A stretch of 46,614 nt of DNA from Rhodothermia bacterium (GTDB lineage Bacteria; Bacteroidota; Rhodothermia; Rhodothermales; JAAAOL01). The notes beneath the pieces were generated by a model, which was given only the letters and a program-made list of their open reading frames with translations, made no database searches and had not been told where the DNA came from. The DNA lies in assembly GCA_030428385.1 (NCBI GenBank), contig JAUIDY010000039.1, forward strand, positions 1 to 46,614, in the 5' to 3' direction. Shown one piece after another: positions 16,687 through 25,101 of this stretch; the stretch's first letter is position 1, and the number at the start of each line of letters is the position of its first letter. The position numbers and the translations under genes are program-made.

Positions 16687-19227
16687 ATGCCCGTGTATCG
16701 CCTGCTTGTCTTGGGTTGTTTGTTGTTTGCCTTGCCGTTCCCGGCTCAGGCCCAGGAGTTGTTGCAAACGCCGTCTGCATTTCTAGGCTATGAGCTAGGC
16801 ACCCGCTTTACGCCCCATCACCGGGTGGTCGATTATGTGGAGCATGTCGGTGAGGTCGCGCTTCATGTGCAGGTACAACCGTATGGCGAGACGTATGAAG
16901 GCCGCCCGTTGATGACAGCAGTGATCACGAGTCCTGCGAACCGGGCGCATGCCGAAACGCTGCGCCTGAACCATCTCCGCAGTATTGGACTGGGTGATGG
17001 GGCCGAAGCCGAAGACACCGACGGCCCCGCCATCGTATGGCTGAGCTACAACGTGCATGGCAATGAATCCGTGAGTACCGAAGCGGCGCTGGCAGTGCTG
17101 CACCAACTGGCTGATGTCACCAATCCACGCACGCAGGCCTGGCTGGATGATGTGATCGTGATCCTCGACCCATGCCTCAATCCGGATGGGCGCGACCGCT
17201 ATGTGAACTGGTACACCGAAACCGTGGGCCGCTGGGCCAATCCCAACCCGGCGTCCCGCGAACACCGCGAGCCGTGGCCCGGGGGACGCACCAACCACTA
17301 CTACTTCGATCTGAACCGTGACTGGTCGTGGGCCACCCAGCAGGAGACGCAGCAGCGGCTCGCCCGGTATCATGAGTGGATGCCGCACATCCACGTCGAC
17401 TTCCACGAACAGGGCGTAAACCAGCCGTACTTTTTTGCCCCCGCTGCCGAGCCGCTTCATCCACGCATCACCGACTGGCAACGCGAGTTGCAGACCATCG
17501 TTGGCACAAACAACGCCCGTTACTTCGATGCCGAAGGCTGGCTCTATTTCACCCGCGAAGTGTTCGACCTGTTTTACCCCGGCTATGGCGACACGTGGCC
17601 GACGTTCAACGGGGCTGCAGGCATGACCTATGAGCAAGGCGGATCGGGCCGGGCGGGGCTGGCCGTTGTTACGGCCGAGGGCGACACGCTCACGCTGCGC
17701 GACCGCATCGACCATCATGTGACCACCAGCCTGTCCACCATCGAGGCAACCGTACAGAACCGGGACGCCGTGGTCGACGCCTTCCGCGATTATTTTGCCG
17801 AGGCTGCATCGGGCGACAACGAGGTCTACCAAACCTACGTGGTCAAACAAAACAACCACCCCGACAAGCTGAAGGCGCTGGCGGCGTTGCTGGACCATCA
17901 GGGTATCACCTATGGGGTGGCTACACGGACGTTGGAAACGCGGGGGCGGAACTACGAGGGCAGAACGACCAGTTTTAGCGTGACGCCGGGCGACTTGCTT
18001 GTCCCGGTTGCCCAGCCGAAGGGTGTTTTGGTGAATGTGTTGTTCGAACCTGAAGCCGAACTCAGCGATTCGTTAACCTACGACATCACCGCGTGGGCGT
18101 TGCCCTATGTATATGGCGTGGAAGCGTATGCTGTCCGCGATGCCTTGCCCACCGGAGCCGCAGCGATGGAGCTTCGAGCAGACGTGACCGGGGCCACCCG
18201 GCCCTATGCGTACCTCGCCGAATGGGAAAGCTTCGCGGATGCCCAGTTTCTAGCGGCGGCGCTGCAACAGGGCTTCCGGCCTCGTTTTGCCATGGAAACC
18301 TTCGGCATGGATGGCACGGCGTATGCACCCGGCACGTTGATTTTCACTCGTGCAGGCCATGCCACCTGGGGGGATCGTTTCGATAATGAATTACAGGCGC
18401 TCGCCGCAGCACACGAGCAACCCCTGCATGGCGTGGCGACAGGATTTGTTGATCAGGGGGCTGATTTTGGATCATCGGGCGTTCCGTCTCTTTCAGCGCC
18501 CAAGGTGGCGGTGGTGGTGGGAGACCACGCTTATTCGTTCGCCGTTGGAGAAGTGTGGCACTTTTTCGACCAGCAGCTTCACTATCCGGTTACGTTGCTG
18601 GAAGCCGAAAGCCTTGGGGCCGTCAACCTGTATGACTACGATGTCGTGATTTTACCGAATGGCGCGTATCGTGGCGTGCTTAGCGAAGAACGCCTGACCG
18701 AGATGAGGAATTGGATGCGTCGGGGCGGGCGACTGATTGCGCTTGAAGGGGCGGCCCGCTTCCTGGCAGAAAAAGACGGATTTGGGCTGCGGAAGAAAGA
18801 GGTGGCAAAAAAAGAAACGACCGATGAAGACCGCCTGCAACCCTTTAGCTCGCGTACCCGCCGTGCATTGTCGGACGACACTCCCGGTGCTATCTTTCGC
18901 GTGCAACTCGATACCAGCCATCCCCTCGCGTTTGGCTATGACGATCCGTATTACACCTTAAAGCGTACCGCCGATGCGTTTGCCTTTTTGGAGGACGGAT
19001 GGAATGTAGGCGTGCTGCGCCGCGCCGCCTGGGTGAGTGGTTTTGCCGGAGCAGATGTGCAAGACAAGCTGGAAAACACCCTCGCCTTTGGCGTTCAGCC
19101 GATGGGGCGTGGCGAAGTCATCTATTTTGCGGATAATCCGCTGTTTCGGGCCTTCTGGTATGGTGGACGTCTGCTTTTCAGCAATGCGGTGTTTGTTGTT
19201 GGGCAACGCAGCCCAAGCACCTTTTAA
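16687..19227 (+). CDS. Secreted M14 zinc carboxypeptidase with C-terminal GATase-like domain
   Basis: An 846-residue exported metallopeptidase. The signal peptide ends at PAQAQ (about residue 22). The catalytic domain has the M14 HxxE zinc site at His124/Glu127 in NVHGNES, the substrate-binding region DPCLNPDGRDR, the third zinc ligand His240 in VDFHEQG, and the general base Glu316 in MTYEQGG. Residues about 600-840 form a flavodoxin/GATase1-like fold, as in the large bacterial M14 proteins, where it has no proven activity. No T9SS sorting tail is visible, so it may remain in the periplasm. Its stop lies 6 bases from the stop of the convergent membrane-protein gene. Confidence 0.9.
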   Translation: MPVYRLLVLGCLLFALPFPAQAQELLQTPSAFLGYELGTRFTPHHRVVDYVEHVGEVALHVQVQPYGETYEGRPLMTAVITSPANRAHAETLRLNHLRSIGLGDGAEAEDTDGPAIVWLSYNVHGNESVSTEAALAVLHQLADVTNPRTQAWLDDVIVILDPCLNPDGRDRYVNWYTETVGRWANPNPASREHREPWPGGRTNHYYFDLNRDWSWATQQETQQRLARYHEWMPHIHVDFHEQGVNQPYFFAPAAEPLHPRITDWQRELQTIVGTNNARYFDAEGWLYFTREVFDLFYPGYGDTWPTFNGAAGMTYEQGGSGRAGLAVVTAEGDTLTLRDRIDHHVTTSLSTIEATVQNRDAVVDAFRDYFAEAASGDNEVYQTYVVKQNNHPDKLKALAALLDHQGITYGVATRTLETRGRNYEGRTTSFSVTPGDLLVPVAQPKGVLVNVLFEPEAELSDSLTYDITAWALPYVYGVEAYAVRDALPTGAAAMELRADVTGATRPYAYLAEWESFADAQFLAAALQQGFRPRFAMETFGMDGTAYAPGTLIFTRAGHATWGDRFDNELQALAAAHEQPLHGVATGFVDQGADFGSSGVPSLSAPKVAVVVGDHAYSFAVGEVWHFFDQQLHYPVTLLEAESLGAVNLYDYDVVILPNGAYRGVLSEERLTEMRNWMRRGGRLIALEGAARFLAEKDGFGLRKKEVAKKETTDEDRLQPFSSRTRRALSDDTPGAIFRVQLDTSHPLAFGYDDPYYTLKRTADAFAFLEDGWNVGVLRRAAWVSGFAGADVQDKLENTLAFGVQPMGRGEVIYFADNPLFRAFWYGGRLLFSNAVFVVGQRSPSTF

Positions 19228-19233
19228 GCGCAC

Positions 19234-19731
19234 CTAGAAGGGCCAGCGCAATTCAAACACGTTCCAGTTAATCTTCCGCCAACTCAGTTCGAACACCCAG
19301 TATTGGAACGCCAGAAGCGCCAGAAAACAAAACATCACAATCAGCATGACGCTTTCTATCCGGCTGAAGTTATTCCGGATCTTATAGGAACGGCGTATGG
19401 AACTGGACCAGGAGAAGCTGTAGCGGTCGTCCACATACAGGGCGATCCCAATCAAGGAGCAGGTAATGGCGGCCCAGGTAGGAGAAGGAAAGGCAAACAG
19501 AATCACAAAGCTCATCGCAAACAGAATCGCGAACAATAGCCCGGGCGACACGTGGCGAACCTTGAGGAGGGGCTGTTTGCGCACACGCTTTTTCTTGCGT
19601 CGCTTGCGCTTGGTTTTCGTAAACGCCTGTTCACTAGATGGAACACTAGCCTGTATATCGTCCTGAATATCTGGAAGGGCGGCACGTTTCATGGCCGAAG
19701 GAGCATTAACTGGCATAACGTTACTACGCAT
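19234..19731 (-). CDS. Small integral membrane protein, unknown function
   Basis: A 165-residue protein not recognised as a known family. The ATG at 19731 is preferred over the TTG at 19743. The N-terminal third is hydrophilic and ends in a very basic run (KRKRRKKKRVRK, about residues 41-52). Three hydrophobic segments follow: about 64-82, 84-100 and 126-143. The C terminus is Trp-rich (FELSWRKINWNVFELRWPF). Its stop nearly touches that of the M14 gene on the other strand. Confidence 0.6.
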   Translation of the reverse strand: MRSNVMPVNAPSAMKRAALPDIQDDIQASVPSSEQAFTKTKRKRRKKKRVRKQPLLKVRHVSPGLLFAILFAMSFVILFAFPSPTWAAITCSLIGIALYVDDRYSFSWSSSIRRSYKIRNNFSRIESVMLIVMFCFLALLAFQYWVFELSWRKINWNVFELRWPF

Positions 19732-19830
19732 AGCTGACACCAAGACTACAAAAATAGCGTTTCAGGAACGAAAAGCAAACTCGTAAGACGACCCTTAAGG
19801 GAAAGAAAAGGAGGAACGATGCGAGAAATG

Positions 19831-20598
19831 TCAGGGCTGTTTTCTTGAAAGCTCAAGACCTGACGAGGGTGGGATCACCATGACATCGTCGAAGTCTGCC
19901 AAGGCGCTGCCGTTGGGCACATCATCGGCATCGCTAAACAAGGTAATGCCAATGGGCTGGTTAGCATTAAGGGACTTGCCGAACATCCGCTCGTAATCAG
20001 CCACCACGTTGCGTTCGATGGTTTCCCAGATGCCGATCTGGCTGTCTTTAGCAGAACCGACGACAATAATTTTCAGCGGTCCATACGAGGTGGTAGTGCC
20101 CACGGGAAGGGAAGAACTGTAGGTATATTTGATGCTTTTAGGTCGTCCCAGCCAGTCGCGGTCGAACGTCACATACACCGCCGCGGCAGTGTCGTTCAGG
20201 CTTTTGTCATCTTCGCGGGCACCCACCGGCACTTCGTGAATGCGCCAGCGCCAGCGCAAGACCGGGTAGGCATCCAGGTTCCAGTCATAACCATCGCCGT
20301 TAACACGGATCAAGCGGTAGGCATAGTCAACCATGGTGGCCCGGACAAAATGATTGCCCGGTTCCTTGTGAATACGGTATTCGTGTTCCGGCGTCATGGT
20401 TTCAGCCGTGGCCGGCAGCAGCGTGCGTCCCTTGTTGGTGTTCCACTGGTAGGGCGTTTCCCCCACGGCATAGTCTTCGAAGTCTTCGATGACCAACGGC
20501 GTCTGGGCCTGCGTGCGAGGCACAGGGGTGAGGCACACGGCCAGAAACAGCAATGCCATGCTTCGCAGGAGCCATGCTAACTGATTACATCTATTCAT
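19831..20598 (-). CDS. Exported DUF3047 domain protein
   Basis: A 255-residue protein. The ATG at 20598 gives a signal peptide that ends near TQAQT; upstream starts are less convincing. The mature sequence matches my memory of DUF3047: an EDFEDY opening, LRWRWRIHEVP, NDTAAAVYVTFDRD, IKYTYSS, IVVGSA and SDADDVPN. It is probably a beta-rich periplasmic or surface protein, possibly carbohydrate-binding by fold, but the function is unknown. It lies downstream of the inositol-phosphate cytidylyltransferase on the same strand with a 114-base gap, so a functional link is only possible. Confidence 0.85.
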   Translation of the reverse strand: MNRCNQLAWLLRSMALLFLAVCLTPVPRTQAQTPLVIEDFEDYAVGETPYQWNTNKGRTLLPATAETMTPEHEYRIHKEPGNHFVRATMVDYAYRLIRVNGDGYDWNLDAYPVLRWRWRIHEVPVGAREDDKSLNDTAAAVYVTFDRDWLGRPKSIKYTYSSSLPVGTTTSYGPLKIIVVGSAKDSQIGIWETIERNVVADYERMFGKSLNANQPIGITLFSDADDVPNGSALADFDDVMVIPPSSGLELSRKQP

Positions 20599-20712
20599 CC
20601 GCAATGTCCGTGCTAATCCTAACGTACAGCACATGCCCGTAAGAAACCCGGGCATGGCTTAGGGTGCCAACGTAGCGCGAAGGGATTCTATTGCCCACCA
20701 CTCACCGAGGGT

Positions 20713-21591
20713 TCAGGCTCTGTTTGGAACGGTAGCCGGAGCAGGCCGCGTAGGCGGTGCAAACCGGGCTTCCGTTGCGCCCAGCACGGCTTCGGCATGG
20801 GCCAGCATCTCGGGCGTATCCACGTCCTGCCAGAATCCAGAGCCGATGTCGAGCACTTCCATCCGTCCCTGCTGGGCAAGATATTGGACACCGTCGGAGA
20901 GCGAGGCGTCGCCGGTTTCGTTGAAAACGGTTTGCAGGGCTTCCAGCAGCCCTGCGGTGCACACAAAAACGCCCGTATCAATGCAGTTGTAGTCTACCAG
21001 CGCCTTTCCAATAGCTTGAACCTGGTTGTTGGAGGCATACACCTTCGTGGCATCTTCCATATCGAAGATGGTGCCAAGTTTGTAATCCACAAGCAATGTG
21101 GCACCACCGGCAGCGGGGGTGTGGCGCTGGGCAAGCCGCATCACCTCGGGCCCTACGACATGATCAGCCATCATCAGCACAAAATCGCCGGTTACATAGG
21201 GGCCAGCGGCCAGCACCGAGACCCCATTTTTAAGGTCATAGCGTTCGTTAACCACAAAGTGCAACGACAGGGGACCACGGTACAAATCCGTAATGGCGGT
21301 GCGGTGCGTCTCGCTGCAATAGCCAAGAACAATAACGGCCCGTGTACATCCCGCCTGTTCCAGGCTGTGCAGGGTGCGCAGGATGAGCGGTTTCCCTGCC
21401 ACCTGGGTAAGGGGCTTGAGGTCGGTGGCCTCGCTGATGCCAGCCAGCCGCGATCCAAACCCGGCGGCAAGGACGACCCCGGTTCGTACGGATCCGTTTT
21501 TATGAAAGGACGGCGCCCCATTCACAGGGCGGCGGTGTCCGTTGTGGCCGTTGGCAGAAGATCCGTTGCGAAAAGGGGCAGGCAAGGGCAT
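20713..21591 (-). CDS. CTP:inositol-1-phosphate cytidylyltransferase (IPCT-type)
   Basis: A 292-residue nucleotidyltransferase predicted to make CDP-inositol from CTP and inositol-1-phosphate. After a low-complexity Asn/Gly/His-rich N-terminal tail (residues 1-35) comes the nucleotide loop VVLAAGFGSRLAG with the downstream LKPLTQVAGKPL. The metal-binding DH in LMMADHVVGPEVM, the segment DATKV, CIDTGVF, and FWQDVDTPEML are the features that separate IPCT from ordinary sugar nucleotidyltransferases. Its ATG overlaps the stop of inositol-phosphate synthase by one base (TGATG), so translation is coupled. In thermophiles IPCT is often fused to DIPP synthase; here it stands alone. Products could feed di-myo-inositol phosphate or an inositol lipid. 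Confidence 0.85.
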   Translation of the reverse strand: MPLPAPFRNGSSANGHNGHRRPVNGAPSFHKNGSVRTGVVLAAGFGSRLAGISEATDLKPLTQVAGKPLILRTLHSLEQAGCTRAVIVLGYCSETHRTAITDLYRGPLSLHFVVNERYDLKNGVSVLAAGPYVTGDFVLMMADHVVGPEVMRLAQRHTPAAGGATLLVDYKLGTIFDMEDATKVYASNNQVQAIGKALVDYNCIDTGVFVCTAGLLEALQTVFNETGDASLSDGVQYLAQQGRMEVLDIGSGFWQDVDTPEMLAHAEAVLGATEARFAPPTRPAPATVPNRA

Positions 21592-22922
21592 CAGTAAGAA
21601 GCGTCCTCCGGGACGATAGATTCGGACAAATGTGTCACGGGTTCAGCACCACCCATCACCCGCAGGGTGTTTTTCATGCGGAGGTGCTGAATAAAAAGGT
21701 CATGCTCGGGCACGTGGCCTTCGTAGACCTGCGGGCTCTTGAAGTAGAATGAGAGCCATTCCTGAATCCCGGCCCGGCCCGCCCGTCCGGCGAGGTCCAT
21801 AAACAGCGCCAGGTCCAGCACAATGGGGGCGGCCAGGATGGAGTCGCGGCACAGGAAATCGACCTTGATCTGCATCGGGTAGCCGAGCCACCCCACAATG
21901 TCGATGTTGTCCCAGCCTTCCTTTTCGTCGCCACGCGGTGGGTAGTAGTTGATGCGGATTTTATGGTAGAGGTCTTTGTACAGATCGGGGTAGACCTCGG
22001 GCTGCAAGATGGAATCGAGCACGCCTGCCTTGGTGACCTCTTTGGCCTTGAAGCTGTCCGCATCGTCCAGCACTTCGCCATCGCGGTTACCCAGGATGTT
22101 CGTCGAGAACCAGCCCCGGATACCCAGCATGCGCGCCTTCATGCCGGGCGCGAGGATGGTTTTCATGAGGGTCTGGCCTGTCTTGAAGTCTTTTCCGGCG
22201 ATAGGCACGCCGTTGCGCAGCGCCAGTTGTTCCAGTGCCGGTGTATCGGCGGAGAGGTTAGGTGCGCCGTTGGCATAGGGCACGCCTTCCTGAATGGCGG
22301 CGTAGGCGTACAACTGCGAAGGCGAAATGGCCGGGTCGTTGTCCAGCAGTCCCTGTTCAAAGGCTTCGGGCGTGGCATGGCAGGCCGACGGGCGCGTATA
22401 CACCTCGGTGGAGCCACACCACACCATCACCGCCCGGTTGGCTCCGGTTTCGTCCATGCGGCGGCGGATGTCCTCACGCAGGGCTTCCGCTAGGTCTTTC
22501 TTGGTACCACCCTGCTTCACGTTGGGGCCGTCCAGGCGCTTTACATAGGCCCGGTCGAAGGCCGCCGTCATGGGCTGAATGGTGCGCAAAAAATCTTCAA
22601 GGGGCGCTAATTCTCCATTTTTCAGTACATCGGCGCGGAGGGCGGCATCGAAGGCGTCATCGGCAAAGACATCCCATCCGCCAAATTCCAGGTCTTCGAG
22701 GGGAGCCAGGTTGACAAAATCGCGGATCAGCGGATTGATGTTCTCCGAGCGGCGTCCCAGGCGGATGGTTTGTAACTGGGAGAGCGAGCCGAAAGGCTTG
22801 GCCGTACCCCGACGCACCGATTCAACGCCGGCAATAAAGGTGGTAGCAACCGAGCCAAGGCCAGGCGTGAGCACGAGCAACTTCCCCTCGTGCGGGGTAA
22901 TCGAAGAAGGGGTGATGGACAT
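21591..22922 (-). CDS. ino1: Myo-inositol-1-phosphate synthase
   Basis: A 443-residue NAD-dependent synthase that converts glucose-6-phosphate to inositol-1-phosphate (numbered 3-phosphate in the other convention). It shows the NAD-binding segment GLGSVATTFIAGVES, VMVWCGSTE, GVPIAGKDFKTGQTL (catalytic Lys region), GIRGWFSTNILGNRDGE, and DIVGWLGYPMQIKVDFLCRDS. The length and motif spelling match the Bacteroidota form. It leads the pair: the cytidylyltransferase starts within its stop codon, which ties inositol-1-phosphate production directly to its activation. Divergent from the Xaa-Pro aminopeptidase across 338 bases. Confidence 0.95.
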   Translation of the reverse strand: MSITPSSITPHEGKLLVLTPGLGSVATTFIAGVESVRRGTAKPFGSLSQLQTIRLGRRSENINPLIRDFVNLAPLEDLEFGGWDVFADDAFDAALRADVLKNGELAPLEDFLRTIQPMTAAFDRAYVKRLDGPNVKQGGTKKDLAEALREDIRRRMDETGANRAVMVWCGSTEVYTRPSACHATPEAFEQGLLDNDPAISPSQLYAYAAIQEGVPYANGAPNLSADTPALEQLALRNGVPIAGKDFKTGQTLMKTILAPGMKARMLGIRGWFSTNILGNRDGEVLDDADSFKAKEVTKAGVLDSILQPEVYPDLYKDLYHKIRINYYPPRGDEKEGWDNIDIVGWLGYPMQIKVDFLCRDSILAAPIVLDLALFMDLAGRAGRAGIQEWLSFYFKSPQVYEGHVPEHDLFIQHLRMKNTLRVMGGAEPVTHLSESIVPEDASY

Positions 22923-23260
22923 ATAGGGTGCTTCTAGGGGGTGCGTAGGGCGAGCCGTTTCAAGGTCGCGGACTGAGACTGCAATGCTGGGTGATGGTTG
23001 GGGGAAGCATGTGAATTACTGGGCAATTTGCACCCCGCATCCAGTTTCATGGGAAGGTGTGATCCAGCCATTCTGGCTTATTTTTACAGGCGAATATGAT
23101 ATGCCGCAGTAAGAACTCAAAAGGTAACACAATTTTTTTGCCGGGCAGATTTTTATGCGCCTATCGCCCTAAATACGGAACGCTGGGCAAATGAAGGGGC
23201 CCGTTTCGTGCATTCGAAACAGCCCTTTGTAGCTGGCGTACAGGAAGCTTCTACTTACCG
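22923..23260. other. Divergent promoter region with a hairpin
   Basis: This 338-base spacer separates the divergent inositol-phosphate synthase and Xaa-Pro aminopeptidase genes, so it must hold both promoters. No ORF of note is seen. The middle is AT-rich, with a T7 run at 23133-23139. A stem-loop lies at 23194-23228: AAGGGGC/GCCCTTT with a small bulge, then GTTTCG (23203-23208) paired to CGAAAC (23215-23220) around TGCATT. It ends 33 bases before the aminopeptidase start. I cannot assign it to a riboswitch class. Confidence 0.5.
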
Positions 23261-24916
23261 ATGATGTTGACTACCATGCGCGTTCTGCTTGCCTCGCTTT
23301 TCTGTTGCCTGCTGGTGCTTCCTGCCCGTGCACAACCTGCCGACATCCCCGAGTCGCCCGTCCGATACGACACAGATCTGCTGTCCCCCGCGTTTCATCA
23401 GGAGCGACGGGCGGCGGTGCGGGCCACGCTGCCCGAAAACGCCGTGGCGATCTTCTTCAGCGCTCCCGTGCGTAACCGCGAAAATGACGTCGATTTTGAA
23501 TACCGCCAGGATAGCAACCTGTTGTACCTGACGGGCACCCACGAGCCAGAGTCGATGCTGTTACTCGCACCAGGGGGAATCACGGTGGACGACGAGACGG
23601 TGACGGAACTGCTGTTGGTGCCCCCGCGCAACGCTTTTACGGAAGTGTGGGTGGGGCGGCGTTTCGGGGCGGAGCGGGCACAGGCTACGCTAGGCGTCGA
23701 AAAAGCAATCAGTCACGAGCGGTTCAGTGAAGTGCTGGCGATGCTGGCGCAAGACCCGGAACGGCGTTTCTTTCACCTGCCGCTGCCCACCGGCGTGACC
23801 GAAGGCTCGGCGCTGGCCGACCAACTGGCGACGTTTCACGCCCATGTCAAAACTTTCAGCATCAGCGGTAACTTCCTCGTCCAGAACGCCACACGGCTGA
23901 TGCTCTCGGCAACGACGCCCGCCGCGTTTTCACGGGCTAAAGGTATTATTGGCGGACGCCTCGAAGCGAGCGATATTGACGATCCTGCCGTCCGGGCCGC
24001 ATTTGAGGCGTTTACGGAAAGCAGCGATGTGGAGGCGTGGAATACCTGGCGCGAGGAGAACTTTACGGCTGCCTTTGCTGATGGTGTGCTGCTTCAAGAA
24101 ATCATGCAGCAACTCCGCGCCATCAAGACCGATGAAGAGATGGTGCTGCTGCAACGCGCCATCGACATCACCACCGCGGCACACCGGGAGGCGATGCGGT
24201 CGTTGGAGCCTGGGATGCACGAGTATGAAATTGAGGCCCTCGTCGAGTACATTTTCCGCCGCAATGGAGCCGAAGACAGTGGTTTCCCTAGCATCGTTGG
24301 CAGCGGCGAAAACTCCACCATTTTGCACTACAACACCAGTCGCCGCGCCATGACGGCCGACGATGTGGTGGTCATCGACATTGGGGCCGAGTATCACGGG
24401 TACACCGCCGACATCACCCGCACGCTTCCGGTCAACGGGACGTTTTCGCCGGAGCAAAAAGCAATCTATGAACTGGTACTGCAAGCACAAGAGGCAGGTA
24501 TCAACGCTTCACGGGCGGGCAACCCCTTCCAGTCGCCAGGGCAGGCAGCGTCGCAGGCCATCGACGCGGGGTTACGCGAACTGGGCATCCTGAAGGCGGG
24601 TGGCAACGTGCGCTCATTCTTTATGCATGGCACCAGCCACTACCTTGGCCTCTATGTGCACGATGTAGGTAGCTACGGGCCGTTGCAGCCGGGCGAAGTC
24701 ATCACCGTGGAGCCGGGCATCTACATCAACCCGTCACCCGATGTAGACCCGAAATGGTGGCACATCGGCGTGCGCATCGAAGACGACATCCTCATCACCA
24801 ATGGCGATCCGGTGAACCTGTCGGCCGACGCCCCCCGCACTGTCGCTGAGATCGAGGCACTGATGCAGGAGCAAGGGTTGGGGAATTTGCCCAACGGCGT
24901 CACGGGAACGCACTAG
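23261..24916 (+). CDS. Secreted Xaa-Pro aminopeptidase (M24B)
   Basis: A 551-residue exported aminopeptidase P-type enzyme that removes N-terminal residues before proline. The signal peptide ends near PARAQ (about residue 25); ATGs at 23261, 23264 and 23276 are all possible. The N-terminal creatinase-like domain (about 40-280) contains FEYRQDSNLLYLTG. The pita-bread catalytic domain has metal ligands Asp373 and Asp384 in VIDIGAEYHGYTADITR, the His456 region HGTSHYLGL, VEPGIYI, and the last ligand Glu in GVRIEDD. All ligands are present. The secreted location separates it from cytoplasmic PepP and suits the peptide-scavenging character of this region. Confidence 0.93.
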   Translation: MMLTTMRVLLASLFCCLLVLPARAQPADIPESPVRYDTDLLSPAFHQERRAAVRATLPENAVAIFFSAPVRNRENDVDFEYRQDSNLLYLTGTHEPESMLLLAPGGITVDDETVTELLLVPPRNAFTEVWVGRRFGAERAQATLGVEKAISHERFSEVLAMLAQDPERRFFHLPLPTGVTEGSALADQLATFHAHVKTFSISGNFLVQNATRLMLSATTPAAFSRAKGIIGGRLEASDIDDPAVRAAFEAFTESSDVEAWNTWREENFTAAFADGVLLQEIMQQLRAIKTDEEMVLLQRAIDITTAAHREAMRSLEPGMHEYEIEALVEYIFRRNGAEDSGFPSIVGSGENSTILHYNTSRRAMTADDVVVIDIGAEYHGYTADITRTLPVNGTFSPEQKAIYELVLQAQEAGINASRAGNPFQSPGQAASQAIDAGLRELGILKAGGNVRSFFMHGTSHYLGLYVHDVGSYGPLQPGEVITVEPGIYINPSPDVDPKWWHIGVRIEDDILITNGDPVNLSADAPRTVAEIEALMQEQGLGNLPNGVTGTH

Positions 24917-24969
24917 TGACTGCACATCACTTGCTGCCTGTTTGCACTTCCAGCACCGCTTTTCTTCGT

Positions 24970-25069
24970 GTCATCCCGAATTCCGCTTAGCGGGGTGAGG
25001 GATCTCCCACGCTGACGTCTAGCTGAACCTATAATCGGGAGATCTCTCCTCGCTAGCTCGTCGAGAGGA
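24970..25069. repeat. Degenerate copy of the GTCATCCCGAA inverted-repeat element
   Basis: It begins GTCATCCCGAA at 24970 and carries paired inner arms GAGGGATCTCCC (24997-25008) and GGGAGATCTCTC (25037-25048), 11 of 12 complementary. The right terminal arm is lost. The same start and inner GAG-GGATCTC arms occur in the intact 82-bp copy at 30745-30826. It lies between the Xaa-Pro aminopeptidase and metzincin genes, both of which end here, so it could also act as a bidirectional terminator. Confidence 0.65.
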
Positions 25070-25101
25070 CAGGATTAAACAAGCGTACCGACGCGCAGCA
25101 C

